Positions 44,765-52,935 of a DNA stretch of 64,000 bases are shown in pieces (the stretch's first letter is position 1; each line of letters starts with the position of its first letter). Origin of the DNA: Alphaproteobacteria bacterium (lineage in GTDB: Bacteria > Pseudomonadota > Alphaproteobacteria > Caulobacterales > Caulobacteraceae). The notes under the pieces are model-generated. The model was not told where the DNA came from. It worked only from the letters and a program-made list of their open reading frames with translations, and searched no databases. The DNA lies in assembly GCA_018826515.1 (NCBI GenBank), contig JAHKAM010000022.1:1-64000 (forward strand). The letters are read 5' to 3'. The position numbers and the translations under genes are program-made.

Positions 44765-45067
44765 TCAGCCCGAGAGCAGATCGCCGTACAGATCGGCCCA
44801 CCGGGGGTTGGTTTCCTCGATCAACGCGAACTTCCAACTCCGCAGCCAGCGCTTGATGCTCTTCTCCCGCCGGATCGCCTGATCGACGTAGCGATGGCGC
44901 TCGTACCAGACCAGTTGGTCGGTCCCGCGCTCGCGGCTGTATCCGTCGATCTGACCGTGCTTGTGCTCGCCTACGCGGCGGATCAGGTCGTTGGTCATGC
45001 CGACGTACAGCCAGCCGCAGGGTCCGCTGGCGACGATATAGACCCAGTAGCTGTGGTTGCCCGTCAC
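44765..45067 (-). CDS. Small GIY-YIG nuclease domain protein
   Basis: The 100-residue protein is a single GIY-YIG domain. The paired motif appears as WVYIVASG and WLYVGMTNDLIRRVGEHKHG, followed by LVWYERHRYVDQAIRREKSI with the conserved Glu and Arg, and a C-terminal NPRWADL that is typical of the UPF0213/YhbQ-like group. Such proteins can cut DNA but mostly lack a known role, and are often multicopy in alphaproteobacteria. A 246-bp nested palindrome lies 67 bp from its start codon. The gene begins ATG; no partner gene is evident. Confidence 0.87.
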   Translation of the reverse strand: MTGNHSYWVYIVASGPCGWLYVGMTNDLIRRVGEHKHGQIDGYSRERGTDQLVWYERHRYVDQAIRREKSIKRWLRSWKFALIEETNPRWADLYGDLLSG

Positions 45068-45133
45068 CGCTCACCGCCCTCTTCTCGCACAACTTATACG
45101 TTCTAATGTGAAGACGTCAAAGTAGCTCCCACC

Positions 45134-45379
45134 CCTTGTCATCCCGGCCGAAGCGAAGCGAAGAGCCGGGACGGACAGCGCAATAAATCCATCGCTTCCG
45201 GACAGCCCGCAGGGCTGAGCCGGAAGAAAGGCGGCCTCAGGAATGGTGTTCGAAAGGGTCGCCATGGCGTGAACTCAACCCGTCTCCCGGCTCAGCCCAA
45301 GCGGGCTGTCCGGGAGGGATCCAAGGGGTGGCCCGGTCCCGTCCCGGCTCTTCGCTTCGCTTCGGCCGGGATGACAAGG
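45134..45379. repeat. 246-bp nested palindrome (REP/BIME-like)
   Basis: The outer arms, 45134-45174 and 45339-45379, are perfect 41-bp inverted repeats beginning CCTTGTCATCCCGGCC. Inner arms 45198-45223 and 45287-45313 are again inverted (CCGGACAGCCC...GGGCTGAGCCGG) with one small indel, and each arm is itself a hairpin. No coding frame is convincing inside it. The layout of two inverted GTCATCCCGG-headed hairpins resembles bacterial BIMEs. It fills most of the gap between the GIY-YIG gene and the broken phosphatase-like gene. Confidence 0.9.
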
Positions 45380-45404
45380 AGGGCCTACCCAAACCGCCGG
45401 GGAA

Positions 45405-45748
45405 TCAGAGGTGCGGCCCCACCTTCTTCTCCAGCAGCGCCACCAGCTCGGGCTGCATGAAGGCGTAGTCGTCGGGGATGTCGAGGCAGATGACGCGGGC
45501 GCGCTTCAGCTGGGGCCGGAAGCGGCGCAGGAGCTTGGCGCGGTGGGCGCGCTCCATGACGAAGATGATGTCGGCCCATTCCACCTTCGTCATCCCGGAC
45601 TTGATCCGGGATCGGCGGAGCATGGCTCCTCCGCATCGGGCGCCAGGCCGGCGGAGGCGGTCTCGACGCCGGGCCGGGACGCGAACACCTGCTCGGCCGT
45701 GGGGGAGCGGAGGCGGTTGCGGGCGCAGAGGAAGAGGAGGTTGGTCAA
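45405..45748 (-). pseudogene. LMW-phosphatase-like protein, frameshifted by repeat
   Basis: Two halves of one small protein lie in different frames. The 5' half (from a TTG at 45748) reads LTNLLFLCARNRLRSPTAEQ, then VFASRPGVETASAGLAPDAE, and runs into a stop inside a hairpin repeat. The 3' half resumes one frame over with EWADIIFVMERAHRAKLLRR, then VICLDIPDDYAFMQPELVAL, to the stop at 45405. Together they match the short low-molecular-weight protein-tyrosine-phosphatase-like family of about 105 residues. The break coincides with a GTCATCCCGG palindrome at 45589-45612; about 26 bp lie between the last and first matching codons, which is not a multiple of three. Confidence 0.82.
45589..45612 (+). 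repeat. REP-like hairpin inserted in phosphatase-like gene
   Basis: GTCATCCCGGACTTGATCCG and the following GGAT form a perfect 8-bp stem (ATCCCGGA/TCCGGGAT) with loop CTTGA and a GTC head. The GTCATCCCGG start is shared with both arms of the large palindrome 210 bp away. It sits exactly where the reading frame of the phosphatase-like gene breaks. Confidence 0.8.
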
Positions 45749-45795
45749 GACACCGCTACGTGTAAGCGTAAGCCTTCAAACTTGCGAGGTTAGGC

Positions 45796-46680
45796 GTGGA
45801 GCAACCGTCAAAGCACGAGGTTTATCGCCAACAGGGCCGAGCAGTGTTGCGCCTGCAATGTCGCGCGCTTGATGCACTCATCAGCGACATAGCTGACGCC
45901 TACGACAGCGCGCCCAACGATTTTGACCGCGTCACTATCTGGATGTTGCAAGCCATTGGCGTGTCCGCCCACAGCATCCTCAAGCTGACTGAAGCGGTCG
46001 ATATGTCGATCCGAGATTGCTTTGGTATCGCAAGATCAGCTGCTGAAACGGCTGTGAACGTGTCCTACATCGCGGCAGGGGGCACCGAGCTGTCCGATAG
46101 GGCGATGCGTCACCTTCGCCAGAAGCGTTGGCGGGATCTCAAACGGGTTGCCCAAATGGGCGATCAGCGGATCATCGTTGAACGTCATTTGAAGGCTCAG
46201 GTAAGCGACTTTCCGGGCCTGAAAGAAGCGATCGATGAGTTCACGAACCGCAATGGGCAAGAGGTTCGCGAATGGACGCCAGACAACATTCAGAAACGAA
46301 TCTCGTTGGTGGGGATTAAGTCAAAACTGGCCGCCGAAGCTCTCTCAGGGGCGATTTTCACCATCTATCGCCCCTCGTCCGAGTTGCTCCATGGAAGCTT
46401 CTACGGAGTGAACTACTTTTGGCAGGGTAGCTTTGACAGAGCTGTAGCAGGTCGAGAAGAATTCGAGCGCTTGTGGACTTTCGACCACTTCGTGACGTTG
46501 CTTTCGTCTGTCTTCTTCGGAATTCGAGGCGCGATTGAAATCGTCGCCCTGCAACGGGGCTTGGACGTGCATCGCGCTCGTCAAGCCGAGTTATGGCAAC
46601 TCTTGGCCGATCTATCGCGTCGAATGGCTGATGATGAGCCGAGCCCAGACCACTCATTCACCTCCGAGGAGCGCGCCTAA
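45796..46680 (+). CDS. Hypothetical protein, possibly DUF5677-like
   Basis: The 294-residue, mainly helical protein has no signal peptide or clear membrane span. The stretch [20 protein letters not shown] resembles the 'R-x-x-x-E-x-x-x-N-x-x-Y' helix seen in DUF5677 and related helical families, with a later [16 protein letters not shown] that could supply a conserved His. The assignment is tentative. Base use is unlike its neighbours: sampled 60-base lines are about 48-58% G+C, against roughly two-thirds around it, so recent transfer is likely. GTG 45796 follows GAGG. Its stop overlaps the convergent pccB stop by four bases. Confidence 0.75.
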   Translation: MEQPSKHEVYRQQGRAVLRLQCRALDALISDIADAYDSAPNDFDRVTIWMLQAIGVSAHSILKLTEAVDMSIRDCFGIARSAAETAVNVSYIAAGGTELSDRAMRHLRQKRWRDLKRVAQMGDQRIIVERHLKAQVSDFPGLKEAIDEFTNRNGQEVREWTPDNIQKRISLVGIKSKLAAEALSGAIFTIYRPSSELLHGSFYGVNYFWQGSFDRAVAGREEFERLWTFDHFVTLLSSVFFGIRGAIEIVALQRGLDVHRARQAELWQLLADLSRRMADDEPSPDHSFTSEERA

Positions 46681-48209
46681 AGCGGAATATTATCGTGCTT
46701 CTTCCACGGGTTTTCCTGCGACTTGTTCTTCAGCGTCCGTAGCGCCCGGATCAGCCGCCGCCGGGTCCCGTGCGGCATGATCACGTCGTCGATATAGCCG
46801 AGGCCCGCCGCCACGAACGGATTGGCGAACCGTTCCTTGTACTCGGCCTCGCGCGCGGCCAGGGCCTCGGGGTCGCCGGCTTCCTTGCGGAAGATGATCT
46901 CGACCGCGCCCTTGGCGCCCATGACGGCGATCTCGGCCGAGGGCCAGGCGTAGTTGACGTCGCCGCGCAGGTGTTTGGAGCTCATCACGTCATAGGCGCC
47001 GCCATAGGCCTTGCGGGTGATGACGGTCAGTTTGGGCACGGTGGCCTCGGCATAGGCGAACAGCAGCTTGGCGCCGTGTTTGATCAGGCCGCCGTACTCC
47101 TGGCGCGTGCCGGGCATGAAGCCGGGCACGTCGACGAAGGTCACCAGCGGGATGTCGAAGGCGTCGCAGAAGCGCACGAACCGCGCGGCCTTGCGGCTGG
47201 AGTCGATGTCCAGCACGCCCGCCAGCACCTGCGGCTGGTTGGCCACCACCCCGACCGTCTGGCCGTCGAGGCGGCCGAAGCCGACGACAATGTTCTTCGC
47301 ATGATCTGGCGCGATCTCGAAGAATTCGGCCTCGTCGACCGTCTTGAGGATCAGCTCCTTGATGTCATAGGGCTGGTTCGGATTGGCGGGCACGAGGGTG
47401 TCGAGGCTGGCCTCGTCGCGCTCAGGGTCGTCGTAGGAGTCGCGGACCGGGGGCTTTTCGCGGTTCGACAGAGGCAGGAAGCCGATCAGGCGGCGGACCT
47501 CGCTGAGGGCCTCCAGATCGTTCTCGAAGGCGCCGTCGGCGACGCCGGACTTCTGCGAATGGACGCGGGCGCCGCCGAGGTCCTCGTGGGTGACCACCTC
47601 ATTGGTGACCGTCTTCACCACATCGGGGCCGGTCACATACATATAGCTCGTGTCCTTCACCATGAAGATGAAGTCGGTGATGGCCGGGGAATAGACGTCG
47701 CCGCCGGCGCAGGGGCCCATGATGACGCTGATCTGGGGGATGACGCCCGAGGCCAGGGTGTTCTGCAGGAAGATGTCGGCATAGCCGGCGAGGCTCTCGA
47801 CCCCCTCCTGGATGCGGGCGCCGCCGGCGTCGAACAGGCCGATGATCGGCGCGCCGTTGGTCAGGGCCATCTTCTGGACCTTGACGATCTTGGCCGCGTG
47901 CGCCCCGCTAAGAGAGCCGCCGAAGACGGTGAAATCCTTGGAGAAGACATAGACCAGACGGCCGCCGATCGTGCCGCGGCCGGTGACCACGCCGTCGCCG
48001 GGGACGCGCTGTTTCTCCATGCCGAAGTCGTGCGAGCGGTGCTCGACGAACATGTCGGTCTCCTCGAACGAGCCCTCGTCCAGAAGGACGTCGATGCGTT
48101 CGCGGGCGGTCAGCTTGCCCTTGGCGTGCTGGGCGGCGATGCGGGTCTCGCCGCCGCCGAGTTTGGCGGCCGCGCGGCGGGCGTCGAGCTGATCGAGGAT
48201 GGTCTTCAT
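46677..48209 (-). CDS. pccB: Propionyl-CoA carboxylase beta subunit
   Basis: The 510-residue carboxyltransferase subunit moves CO2 from biotin to propionyl-CoA to give methylmalonyl-CoA. It has the N-terminal acyl-CoA half ([20 protein letters not shown]) and the C-terminal biotin half ([20 protein letters not shown]). The two oxyanion Gly pairs are seen in [12 protein letters not shown] and [11 protein letters not shown]. The tail [10 protein letters not shown] is the standard PccB end. The biotin-carrying alpha subunit (PccA) is not in the window downstream. The subunit is 510 residues, the normal length. The 5' side has a palindromic repeat. Confidence 0.95.
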   Translation of the reverse strand: MKTILDQLDARRAAAKLGGGETRIAAQHAKGKLTARERIDVLLDEGSFEETDMFVEHRSHDFGMEKQRVPGDGVVTGRGTIGGRLVYVFSKDFTVFGGSLSGAHAAKIVKVQKMALTNGAPIIGLFDAGGARIQEGVESLAGYADIFLQNTLASGVIPQISVIMGPCAGGDVYSPAITDFIFMVKDTSYMYVTGPDVVKTVTNEVVTHEDLGGARVHSQKSGVADGAFENDLEALSEVRRLIGFLPLSNREKPPVRDSYDDPERDEASLDTLVPANPNQPYDIKELILKTVDEAEFFEIAPDHAKNIVVGFGRLDGQTVGVVANQPQVLAGVLDIDSSRKAARFVRFCDAFDIPLVTFVDVPGFMPGTRQEYGGLIKHGAKLLFAYAEATVPKLTVITRKAYGGAYDVMSSKHLRGDVNYAWPSAEIAVMGAKGAVEIIFRKEAGDPEALAAREAEYKERFANPFVAAGLGYIDDVIMPHGTRRRLIRALRTLKNKSQENPWKKHDNIPL

Positions 48210-48286
48210 ACGGCGTCTCCTTGAGCGGGAGGCTTAAGGAGGGCCGGGGGCGGAGGCAAGCTTGGACGGCTAACCGGCGCGGTCTG

Positions 48287-48451
48287 CAGGTTCATCACCA
48301 AGAACACGAAGGGAGCACGAAGGACACGAAGGGAGCGGGTCCGTCCCGAAGGGACATTCAATCCTGCACGGATCAGGAATGCCGCTTCGCGGCGATCCAC
48401 CGGCGTCTTCGTGCCCTTTGTGTATCCTTCGTGTCCTTGGTGATGAACCTG
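48287..48451. repeat. 165-bp palindromic repeat upstream of pccB
   Basis: Terminal arms 48287-48312 and 48426-48451 are 26-bp inverted repeats with one mismatch (CAGGTTCATCACCAAGAACA start). Further inside, repeated ACGAAGG units on the left face CCTTCGTG units on the right, so the palindrome extends imperfectly to about 48340 and 48400. It is non-coding, ends seven bases before the wHTH gene stop, and belongs to a different family from the GTCATCCCGG elements. Confidence 0.82.
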
Positions 48452-48457
48452 CGCGGC

Positions 48458-48784
48458 TTACCCCGAGAACCCCTGCCCCATCGGTTCGGGCGCCGTCATG
48501 GCGGCCAGCCGCTGCAGTTCGGCGACGTGGGCGGCGAAGGCCTTGCGGCCGGCAGGGGTCAGGCTGATCCAGGTGCGCTGGCGGCCGTCCATGGCGGCCT
48601 TGGTCGGTGCGACATACCCCGCCTCCTCCAGCTGTTTCAGGTGTTTGGACATCACCGAGTCCGACACCTTGATGGCGTCGCGGAGCATGGCGAACTCGGC
48701 GTCGTCGATACCGCTGAGGATGGCGCAGATCTGCAGTCGGCCGGGGGCGTGGATGACCGGGTCGAAGACGGGGACCGCGCTCAC
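48458..48784 (-). CDS. Winged-helix transcriptional regulator
   Basis: The 108-residue protein is a single winged HTH: HAPGRLQICAILSGIDDAEF, then LRDAIKVSDSVMSKHLKQLE as the recognition region, and KAAMDGRQRTWISLTPAGRK as the wing. This matches the small MarR/PadR-like group (HTH_34) that lacks an effector domain. GTG 48784 overlaps the stop of the upstream membrane-protein gene (GTGA), so the pair is translationally coupled. Three palindromic sites in front of the pair probably bind it and give autoregulation. It has no signal for ligand binding. Confidence 0.87.
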   Translation of the reverse strand: MSAVPVFDPVIHAPGRLQICAILSGIDDAEFAMLRDAIKVSDSVMSKHLKQLEEAGYVAPTKAAMDGRQRTWISLTPAGRKAFAAHVAELQRLAAMTAPEPMGQGFSG

Positions 48785-49227
48785 TTCGGCCCCTCCGCAA
48801 GTTCCTGCCGCCACACATGGAGCCACAGACGGCTGCCGGCGATGGCGGCGATGAAGCCGAGCCCGCCCGAAACCAGATAGAGCCACGACGGGCCGACGGT
48901 GCGACCGTACAGGGTGAGGCCGACCAGGCCGAGAAAGACGGCCATCAGTCCGAACGCCACCCACCGGGCGCGCCTGGGCGAGACGCCGCTGACCCACCAA
49001 CCGTACGTCTTTCGCCACCACATGACGAGACCGGCGAGCCCGCACAGCGCGATCGGCAGGACGATGAAGGACCAGGGCCGGGGCAGCCCCTGCCCGGCCA
49101 CCAGCAAGGCGCAGATCACGCCGTAGGCCAGGTCGTAGGCGAGCGGGTAGTCGGCCGGCGGCGCCACGCCGGCGCGGGCGGCCTTGATCGAGGCCAGGGC
49201 CTCGTGGGGGTTGGGGTCTTGCGTCAT
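48781..49227 (-). CDS. Hypothetical four-helix membrane protein
   Basis: The 148-residue protein has a short soluble N-terminus (MTQDPNPHEALASIKAARAG) and about four membrane segments: LAYGVICALLVAGQGL, WSFIVLPIALCGLAGLVMWW, WVAFGLMAVFLGLVGLTLYG and WLYLVSGGLGFIAAIAGSRL. I recognise no named family. It is the first gene of a coupled pair with the winged-helix regulator, a layout seen for small membrane proteins whose level is controlled by their own regulator. ATG 49227 lies 13 bp from the first operator copy. Confidence 0.78.
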   Translation of the reverse strand: MTQDPNPHEALASIKAARAGVAPPADYPLAYDLAYGVICALLVAGQGLPRPWSFIVLPIALCGLAGLVMWWRKTYGWWVSGVSPRRARWVAFGLMAVFLGLVGLTLYGRTVGPSWLYLVSGGLGFIAAIAGSRLWLHVWRQELAEGPK

Positions 49228-49240
49228 GGCGAACTCTCAC

Positions 49241-49306
49241 TTTCCAATGCGGAAAACGTAGCACGACTTTCCATCATGGCAAGTGAATTGTTTTCCATTT
49301 TGGAAA
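49241..49306 (-). promoter_or_regulatory. Three TTTCC-N5-GGAAA operators with promoter
   Basis: Palindromes TTTCC-N5-GGAAA occur at 49241-49255, 49268-49282 (one mismatch, GGCAA) and 49292-49306, spaced 27 and 24 bp. The middle copy overlaps a likely -35 TTGCCA (49277-49282), with -10 TACGTT at 49255-49260 and 16-bp spacing on the minus strand. Binding by the downstream wHTH regulator would block its own promoter. Confidence 0.75.
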
Positions 49307-49425
49307 GTCATTGGCCCGCCGGCAAGTCGGCGAGGAAGATGACGGAACGGTAAGGCGCCGCGCCAGAGTCCTGCCGCAAAGCTTGTCGATCAGCGTGGCC
49401 TCGCCACCCAGCCCGGAGCCGTCTC

Positions 49426-50874
49426 TTGCGTTTCGTCCCTTGGTCCGCTTCCGTCTGCGCCCTCGCCCTCATGGCGGGCGCACCGGCCTGTATGGCCCAG
49501 CCCGCGTCCACGCCGACAGCCGACGCCGCACGCCGGGCGGACCTGATCCTGGCCTCCCTGACGGAGGTCAACGGGGTTCCCGGCATGGCCGGCTCGGTGT
49601 GGAAGGACGGCCGGATCATCTGGACCGGCGCCGCCGGCTACGCCGATGTCGAAGCGGGGCGGCCGGTGGACGAGGACACGGTCTTCCGGCTGGCCAGCGT
49701 GTCCAAATTGTTCGCCGTCATGGCGGCGGGCCGGCTGCGCGACCAGGGGCGGCTGGATCCCGACGCCCCCGCGCGCGCCGTCCTGCCCTGGCTGCCCGAC
49801 CGCTGGCCGGACATTTCGGCGCGCCAGCTGGCCGCCCACACCTCGGGAATCCCCCATTATCAGGCCGTGGACGCCGGACGCGGCGAGCTCCGCTACGCCT
49901 CGGTGCGGGACGCCGTCGCCCTGTTCGAGGACCGCGAGCTGCTGACGCCGCCGGGGCAGGCCTACAGCTATTCCTCCTGGGGCTATGTGCTGCTCAGCGC
50001 CCAGGTCGAGGCGGCGGCGGGTCTCTCCTACCTCGACTACCTCAAGGCCGAGATCACACCAGGGCTCGACATCGCGCCCGATGCGACCGACAGCGCCGAC
50101 CCCCACGCCTCCCGCGCGTATGAGTTTGCGGACGGACGGGCGCGCCCCGCACCGTCCCATGACTTCAGCTACACCTGGGGCGGCGGGGGTCTGGGCGGGA
50201 CAGCGCCGGCCGTGGCGGCCTGGGGCGGCCGCGTGCTGGACGGCCGGATCGTGGCCCGGGACACCTTTGAATGGATGCAACAGCCCATGCCGCTGAACGG
50301 CGGCGGCGTGGCGGAAAATGACGGCTACCAGGTCGGATTCGGCTGGCGCGTGGCGCAGGATGCGGACGGACGCCGGCTGGCGCATCACGCGGGGGTCACC
50401 GTCGGCGCCCGCAGTTCGCTCGTGCTCTATCCCGATCACCGCGCCGCGACCGCCATCCTGTCCAACGCGTCGTGGGTGTCGTCGATCGACGTAACCGCCC
50501 AGATGCTGGCTGCGCCCTTCCTGCCGGTCGAGCGCGACGGGCCGGCCGTCGCCTGCCCGGTCGGCGCCGCCCACTATACCGGGACCTGGGGCGAGACCGG
50601 GATCGCGGGAGGCGCCCGTTTCGAGGTCCGCGAGGGGATCTGCGTCGGCGAGCTCGCCATCGCGCCCGGCAACGCCTTCGGCGACATGCTCAACGGCCAG
50701 CCCCAGGGCGACACGTCCACCCTCAGGGTGATCGGCGTCGAAGCCGGCGACGGCCTCGGACGCGCCGCCCTGGTCACCCCGATCGGCGTCTATGATATGC
50801 GCGGCGATGGTGCGGGGAGCTGGCTGAGCCCCCTGGGCGGCGGCGCCCGGACGCTGACCATACGGATTGACTAG
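49426..50874 (+). CDS. Serine hydrolase, beta-lactamase (class C) family
   Basis: The 482-residue exported protein has a signal peptide (residues 1-24, ending CMAQ). The beta-lactamase-related domain carries the nucleophile Ser91 with Lys94 (SVSK), the Tyr motif YSS at about 182-184 in place of YxN, and HHAG in place of KTG. It lies in the esterase/D-aminopeptidase/AmpC-like group, and such proteins are often esterases or peptidases rather than antibiotic-resistance enzymes. The C-terminal 110 residues form an extra beta-rich domain. The start is TTG with GGAG eight bases upstream. It ends convergently with the ATP12 gene with a four-base overlap. Confidence 0.86.
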   Translation: MRFVPWSASVCALALMAGAPACMAQPASTPTADAARRADLILASLTEVNGVPGMAGSVWKDGRIIWTGAAGYADVEAGRPVDEDTVFRLASVSKLFAVMAAGRLRDQGRLDPDAPARAVLPWLPDRWPDISARQLAAHTSGIPHYQAVDAGRGELRYASVRDAVALFEDRELLTPPGQAYSYSSWGYVLLSAQVEAAAGLSYLDYLKAEITPGLDIAPDATDSADPHASRAYEFADGRARPAPSHDFSYTWGGGGLGGTAPAVAAWGGRVLDGRIVARDTFEWMQQPMPLNGGGVAENDGYQVGFGWRVAQDADGRRLAHHAGVTVGARSSLVLYPDHRAATAILSNASWVSSIDVTAQMLAAPFLPVERDGPAVACPVGAAHYTGTWGETGIAGGARFEVREGICVGELAIAPGNAFGDMLNGQPQGDTSTLRVIGVEAGDGLGRAALVTPIGVYDMRGDGAGSWLSPLGGGARTLTIRID

Positions 50875-51638
50875 AGCGCCGTCAGCGCCCGGAACCACCG
50901 GTCGAGAAGCCCGGCCTCGGCCCGGCGGGCGGCGGTGCGATCGGCGGCCTCGGCGTCGACGCCCCACTGGCGTTCCTGGAAGGCCTCGTCGAGGCGGCTG
51001 AGGTCGAAGACAGCCTCGCCGGACAGCCGGCCGCGCTGCAGGGCCAGGGCCAGAACCGCCGAGCCCAGCAGCGGCGTCGCCATGGCCAGGCCGGTCAGGG
51101 CGAAGTCGTCCAGCCGCAGGGCCAGGTCCCGCACCCGGGCGATGGCGGCCGGGTCCTGCGCGCGGTGGCAGATGCCCTCGGCCGGCTCCAGCACCACCCC
51201 CAGCTCAATGGCGGCCCAGTCGCGCCACGGCGTCCAGTCGCGGACCTGTTCCGCGACCAGCGCGGTCGGATGCTCTGCGAGGTAGCAGAGCAGGTCGGAG
51301 CCGGAGAAGGCGGCGATCTCGTCGGCCACGGCCTCGCGGACCCGGCTGACCCGGTCGATGGCGGTCGAGGCCAGACGGGTGGCGGGCATGGTGGCGGGAT
51401 CGATGAACTCGCCCTGGGCGGCCCATTCGTCGGCGACCAGTCGGGCGGCGGCCCCGGTCGGCAGGACGAGGCGGGCGTGGGCGGGAGTCTTCGGGGTGCG
51501 ACCGTCAAGCGTCACGGCCCAGCCGCCCTCGCCTTCGACCACGTCGACGGCGGCCCAGAAGCGTTTCAGCCGCTCTTCGGATTCGCGGAAGCCCTTGCGG
51601 GCGGCGACATTGGGATCGAGGGGCGGAATGTGGCTCAT
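50871..51638 (-). CDS. ATP12-family F1-ATPase assembly chaperone
   Basis: The 255-residue protein matches ATP12, which helps fold the F1 alpha subunit in mitochondria and alphaproteobacteria. Landmarks are KRFWAAVDVVEGEGGWAVTL, LDGRTPKTPAHARLVLPT, WAAQGEFIDPATMPATRLAS and the helical C-terminus with LGSAVLALALQRGRLS and DEAFQERQWGVDAEA. The length is normal. It is found nearly only in alphaproteobacteria and mitochondria, which supports the taxonomic reading. The start ATG lacks a strong ribosome site. Confidence 0.9.
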   Translation of the reverse strand: MSHIPPLDPNVAARKGFRESEERLKRFWAAVDVVEGEGGWAVTLDGRTPKTPAHARLVLPTGAAARLVADEWAAQGEFIDPATMPATRLASTAIDRVSRVREAVADEIAAFSGSDLLCYLAEHPTALVAEQVRDWTPWRDWAAIELGVVLEPAEGICHRAQDPAAIARVRDLALRLDDFALTGLAMATPLLGSAVLALALQRGRLSGEAVFDLSRLDEAFQERQWGVDAEAADRTAARRAEAGLLDRWFRALTAL

Positions 51639-51746
51639 GGCGGGCCTATAGCGCGAGACGCGGCGCTTCGCAGCCCCGACGGGAACGTCCGGGACGCAAA
51701 CGGGGTTACGGGGCTGCCCCCAACCCTGACAGGAACAACCCCGACC

Positions 51747-52124
51747 ATGGACGACCGCGGATCAAACCGTTCGGAACTGGCCGAGGACCGGACCGACCTG
51801 GCCGAGGACCGCACCTCCATGGCCAATGAACGGACCTTCGCCGGCTGGGCGCGGACGGCGATGGCGGCGATCGGCATCGGCCTGGCGTTCAACGCCCTGT
51901 TCAACGCCATGGAGCCGGCCTGGGCCCCCAAGGCCATCGCCACCGTCTTCATCCTGCTGGCCATCTTCCTGGTGTTCATGGCCGAGCGCCGCGCCTGCGC
52001 GGTCGCGGCGCGGCTGGACACCCATGCGGGCAAGGATCTGGCGAAGATGAACCTTCGCATCATCGCCATCGGCATCGGCTTCGGCGCCGCCTGCCTGGTC
52101 GCGGGGATCTGGCTGCTGGTCTGA
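51747..52124 (+). CDS. DUF202 family membrane protein
   Basis: The 125-residue protein has the YidH/DUF202 pattern: an acidic, Arg-rich N-terminus (ELAEDRTDLAEDRTSMANER) followed by TFAGWARTAMAAIGIGLAF, and two more hydrophobic segments (AIATVFILLAIFLVFMAE and IIAIGIGFGAACLVAGIWLL). DUF202 members are small inner-membrane proteins with no settled function. It stands alone between divergent ATP12 and convergent HAD genes. Confidence 0.88.
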   Translation: MDDRGSNRSELAEDRTDLAEDRTSMANERTFAGWARTAMAAIGIGLAFNALFNAMEPAWAPKAIATVFILLAIFLVFMAERRACAVAARLDTHAGKDLAKMNLRIIAIGIGFGAACLVAGIWLLV

Positions 52125-52127
52125 GTG

Positions 52128-52808
52128 TCAGGCGGCGCGGGTCAGGTCGGCGAAGCCGTCCAGAACCACGGTGAGTTCGGCGAAGGACCCGGCCACATGG
52201 CGGGCGCCGGCGGCCCGCTGTTCCTCGACCGTATGGAAGCCCCAGGCGACGCCGAGCGGCAGGACGCCGGCGCTGATCGCCATCTCGATGTCATGGGCGG
52301 TGTCCCCGATCATGATGGTCGTGGCCGGGCAGGCGTCGCAAGCGGCCATGGCGGCCTGCAGCATGGCCGGATCGGGCTTGCCGGGACCGTCCTCGGCGCA
52401 GTGGGACGAGATGAACAGGTCGGCCCAGCCTTCGCGGGCCAGGTTGCGGGCCACGCCGCGGCGGGACTGCCCCGTGGCCAGCGCCAGCCGCCAGCCGTCG
52501 CGGTGCAGGCGGCGAATGGTCTCCATGGCGCCGGGATAGAGCGGCTCATGGAAGTTCGGGTCGCTGTTCATGCGCAGGAACACCGCCTTGAAGGCCTCGA
52601 CGAAACGGGCGAGATCGGCGTCGTTCAGATGCGGCTCGAGCTGGCGCAGGGCGACCGGCAGCGACAGGCCGACGATCTTGCGAACCCGGTCGTATTCCGG
52701 TTCGGGCAGGCCCAGCGCCCGCGACGCCTCGGTCGCGGCCTCGAAGATCGAGGCGCGGCTGTCGACGAGGGTGCCGTCGATGTCAAAGACTGCGAGGGGG
52801 CGGGTCAT
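52128..52808 (-). CDS. HAD-IA family phosphatase, Gph-like
   Basis: The 226-residue protein has the HAD motifs in order: motif I FDIDGTLVDS with nucleophile Asp9 and Asp11, motif II ATGQSRRG (Thr/Ser), the lysine in GKPDPAML, and motif IV IGDTAHDIEMAISAG. The helical cap of about residues 15-85 is type C1, as in phosphoglycolate phosphatase. The substrate is not certain; Gph-like or other small phosphomonoesters are likely. The gene stands between DUF202 and the RluC-like gene, with a palindromic repeat directly 5' of its start. Confidence 0.88.
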   Translation of the reverse strand: MTRPLAVFDIDGTLVDSRASIFEAATEASRALGLPEPEYDRVRKIVGLSLPVALRQLEPHLNDADLARFVEAFKAVFLRMNSDPNFHEPLYPGAMETIRRLHRDGWRLALATGQSRRGVARNLAREGWADLFISSHCAEDGPGKPDPAMLQAAMAACDACPATTIMIGDTAHDIEMAISAGVLPLGVAWGFHTVEEQRAAGARHVAGSFAELTVVLDGFADLTRAA

Positions 52809-52818
52809 GGGCGGAAGG

Positions 52819-52928
52819 CCCCCTCCACCGCCGTGCCGGCGGTCCCCCTCCCCCTGCGGGGGAGGACTTGGCGCGTGCCTTCCTCCCCCTTCGGGGGAGG
52901 GGGACCATGCGAAGCATGGTGGAGGGGG
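52819..52928. repeat. 110-bp palindromic element, copy A
   Basis: The arms CCCCCTCCACC and GGTCCCCCTCCCCC appear in inverted orientation at the two ends, each arm enclosing its own small hairpin (GCCGTGCCGGC on the left, ATGCGAAGCAT on the right). It lies between the HAD gene start and the stop of the RluC-like gene, seven bases past that stop. The same layout recurs at 56487-56619. Confidence 0.85.
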
Positions 52929-52935
52929 TCTGTCC

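Noticed and set aside
44555-44856. Possible extra genes between the hypothetical DJ-1-like gene and the GIY-YIG gene
   Set aside because: The plus-strand frames here are antisense shadows; the 160-bp gap holds no recognisable gene.
48458-49264. A 268-codon frame covering both the wHTH gene and the membrane-protein region
   Set aside because: Only the last 108 residues are wHTH; the rest is out of frame with the real membrane-protein gene. The GTG at 48784 overlapping its stop explains both genes better.
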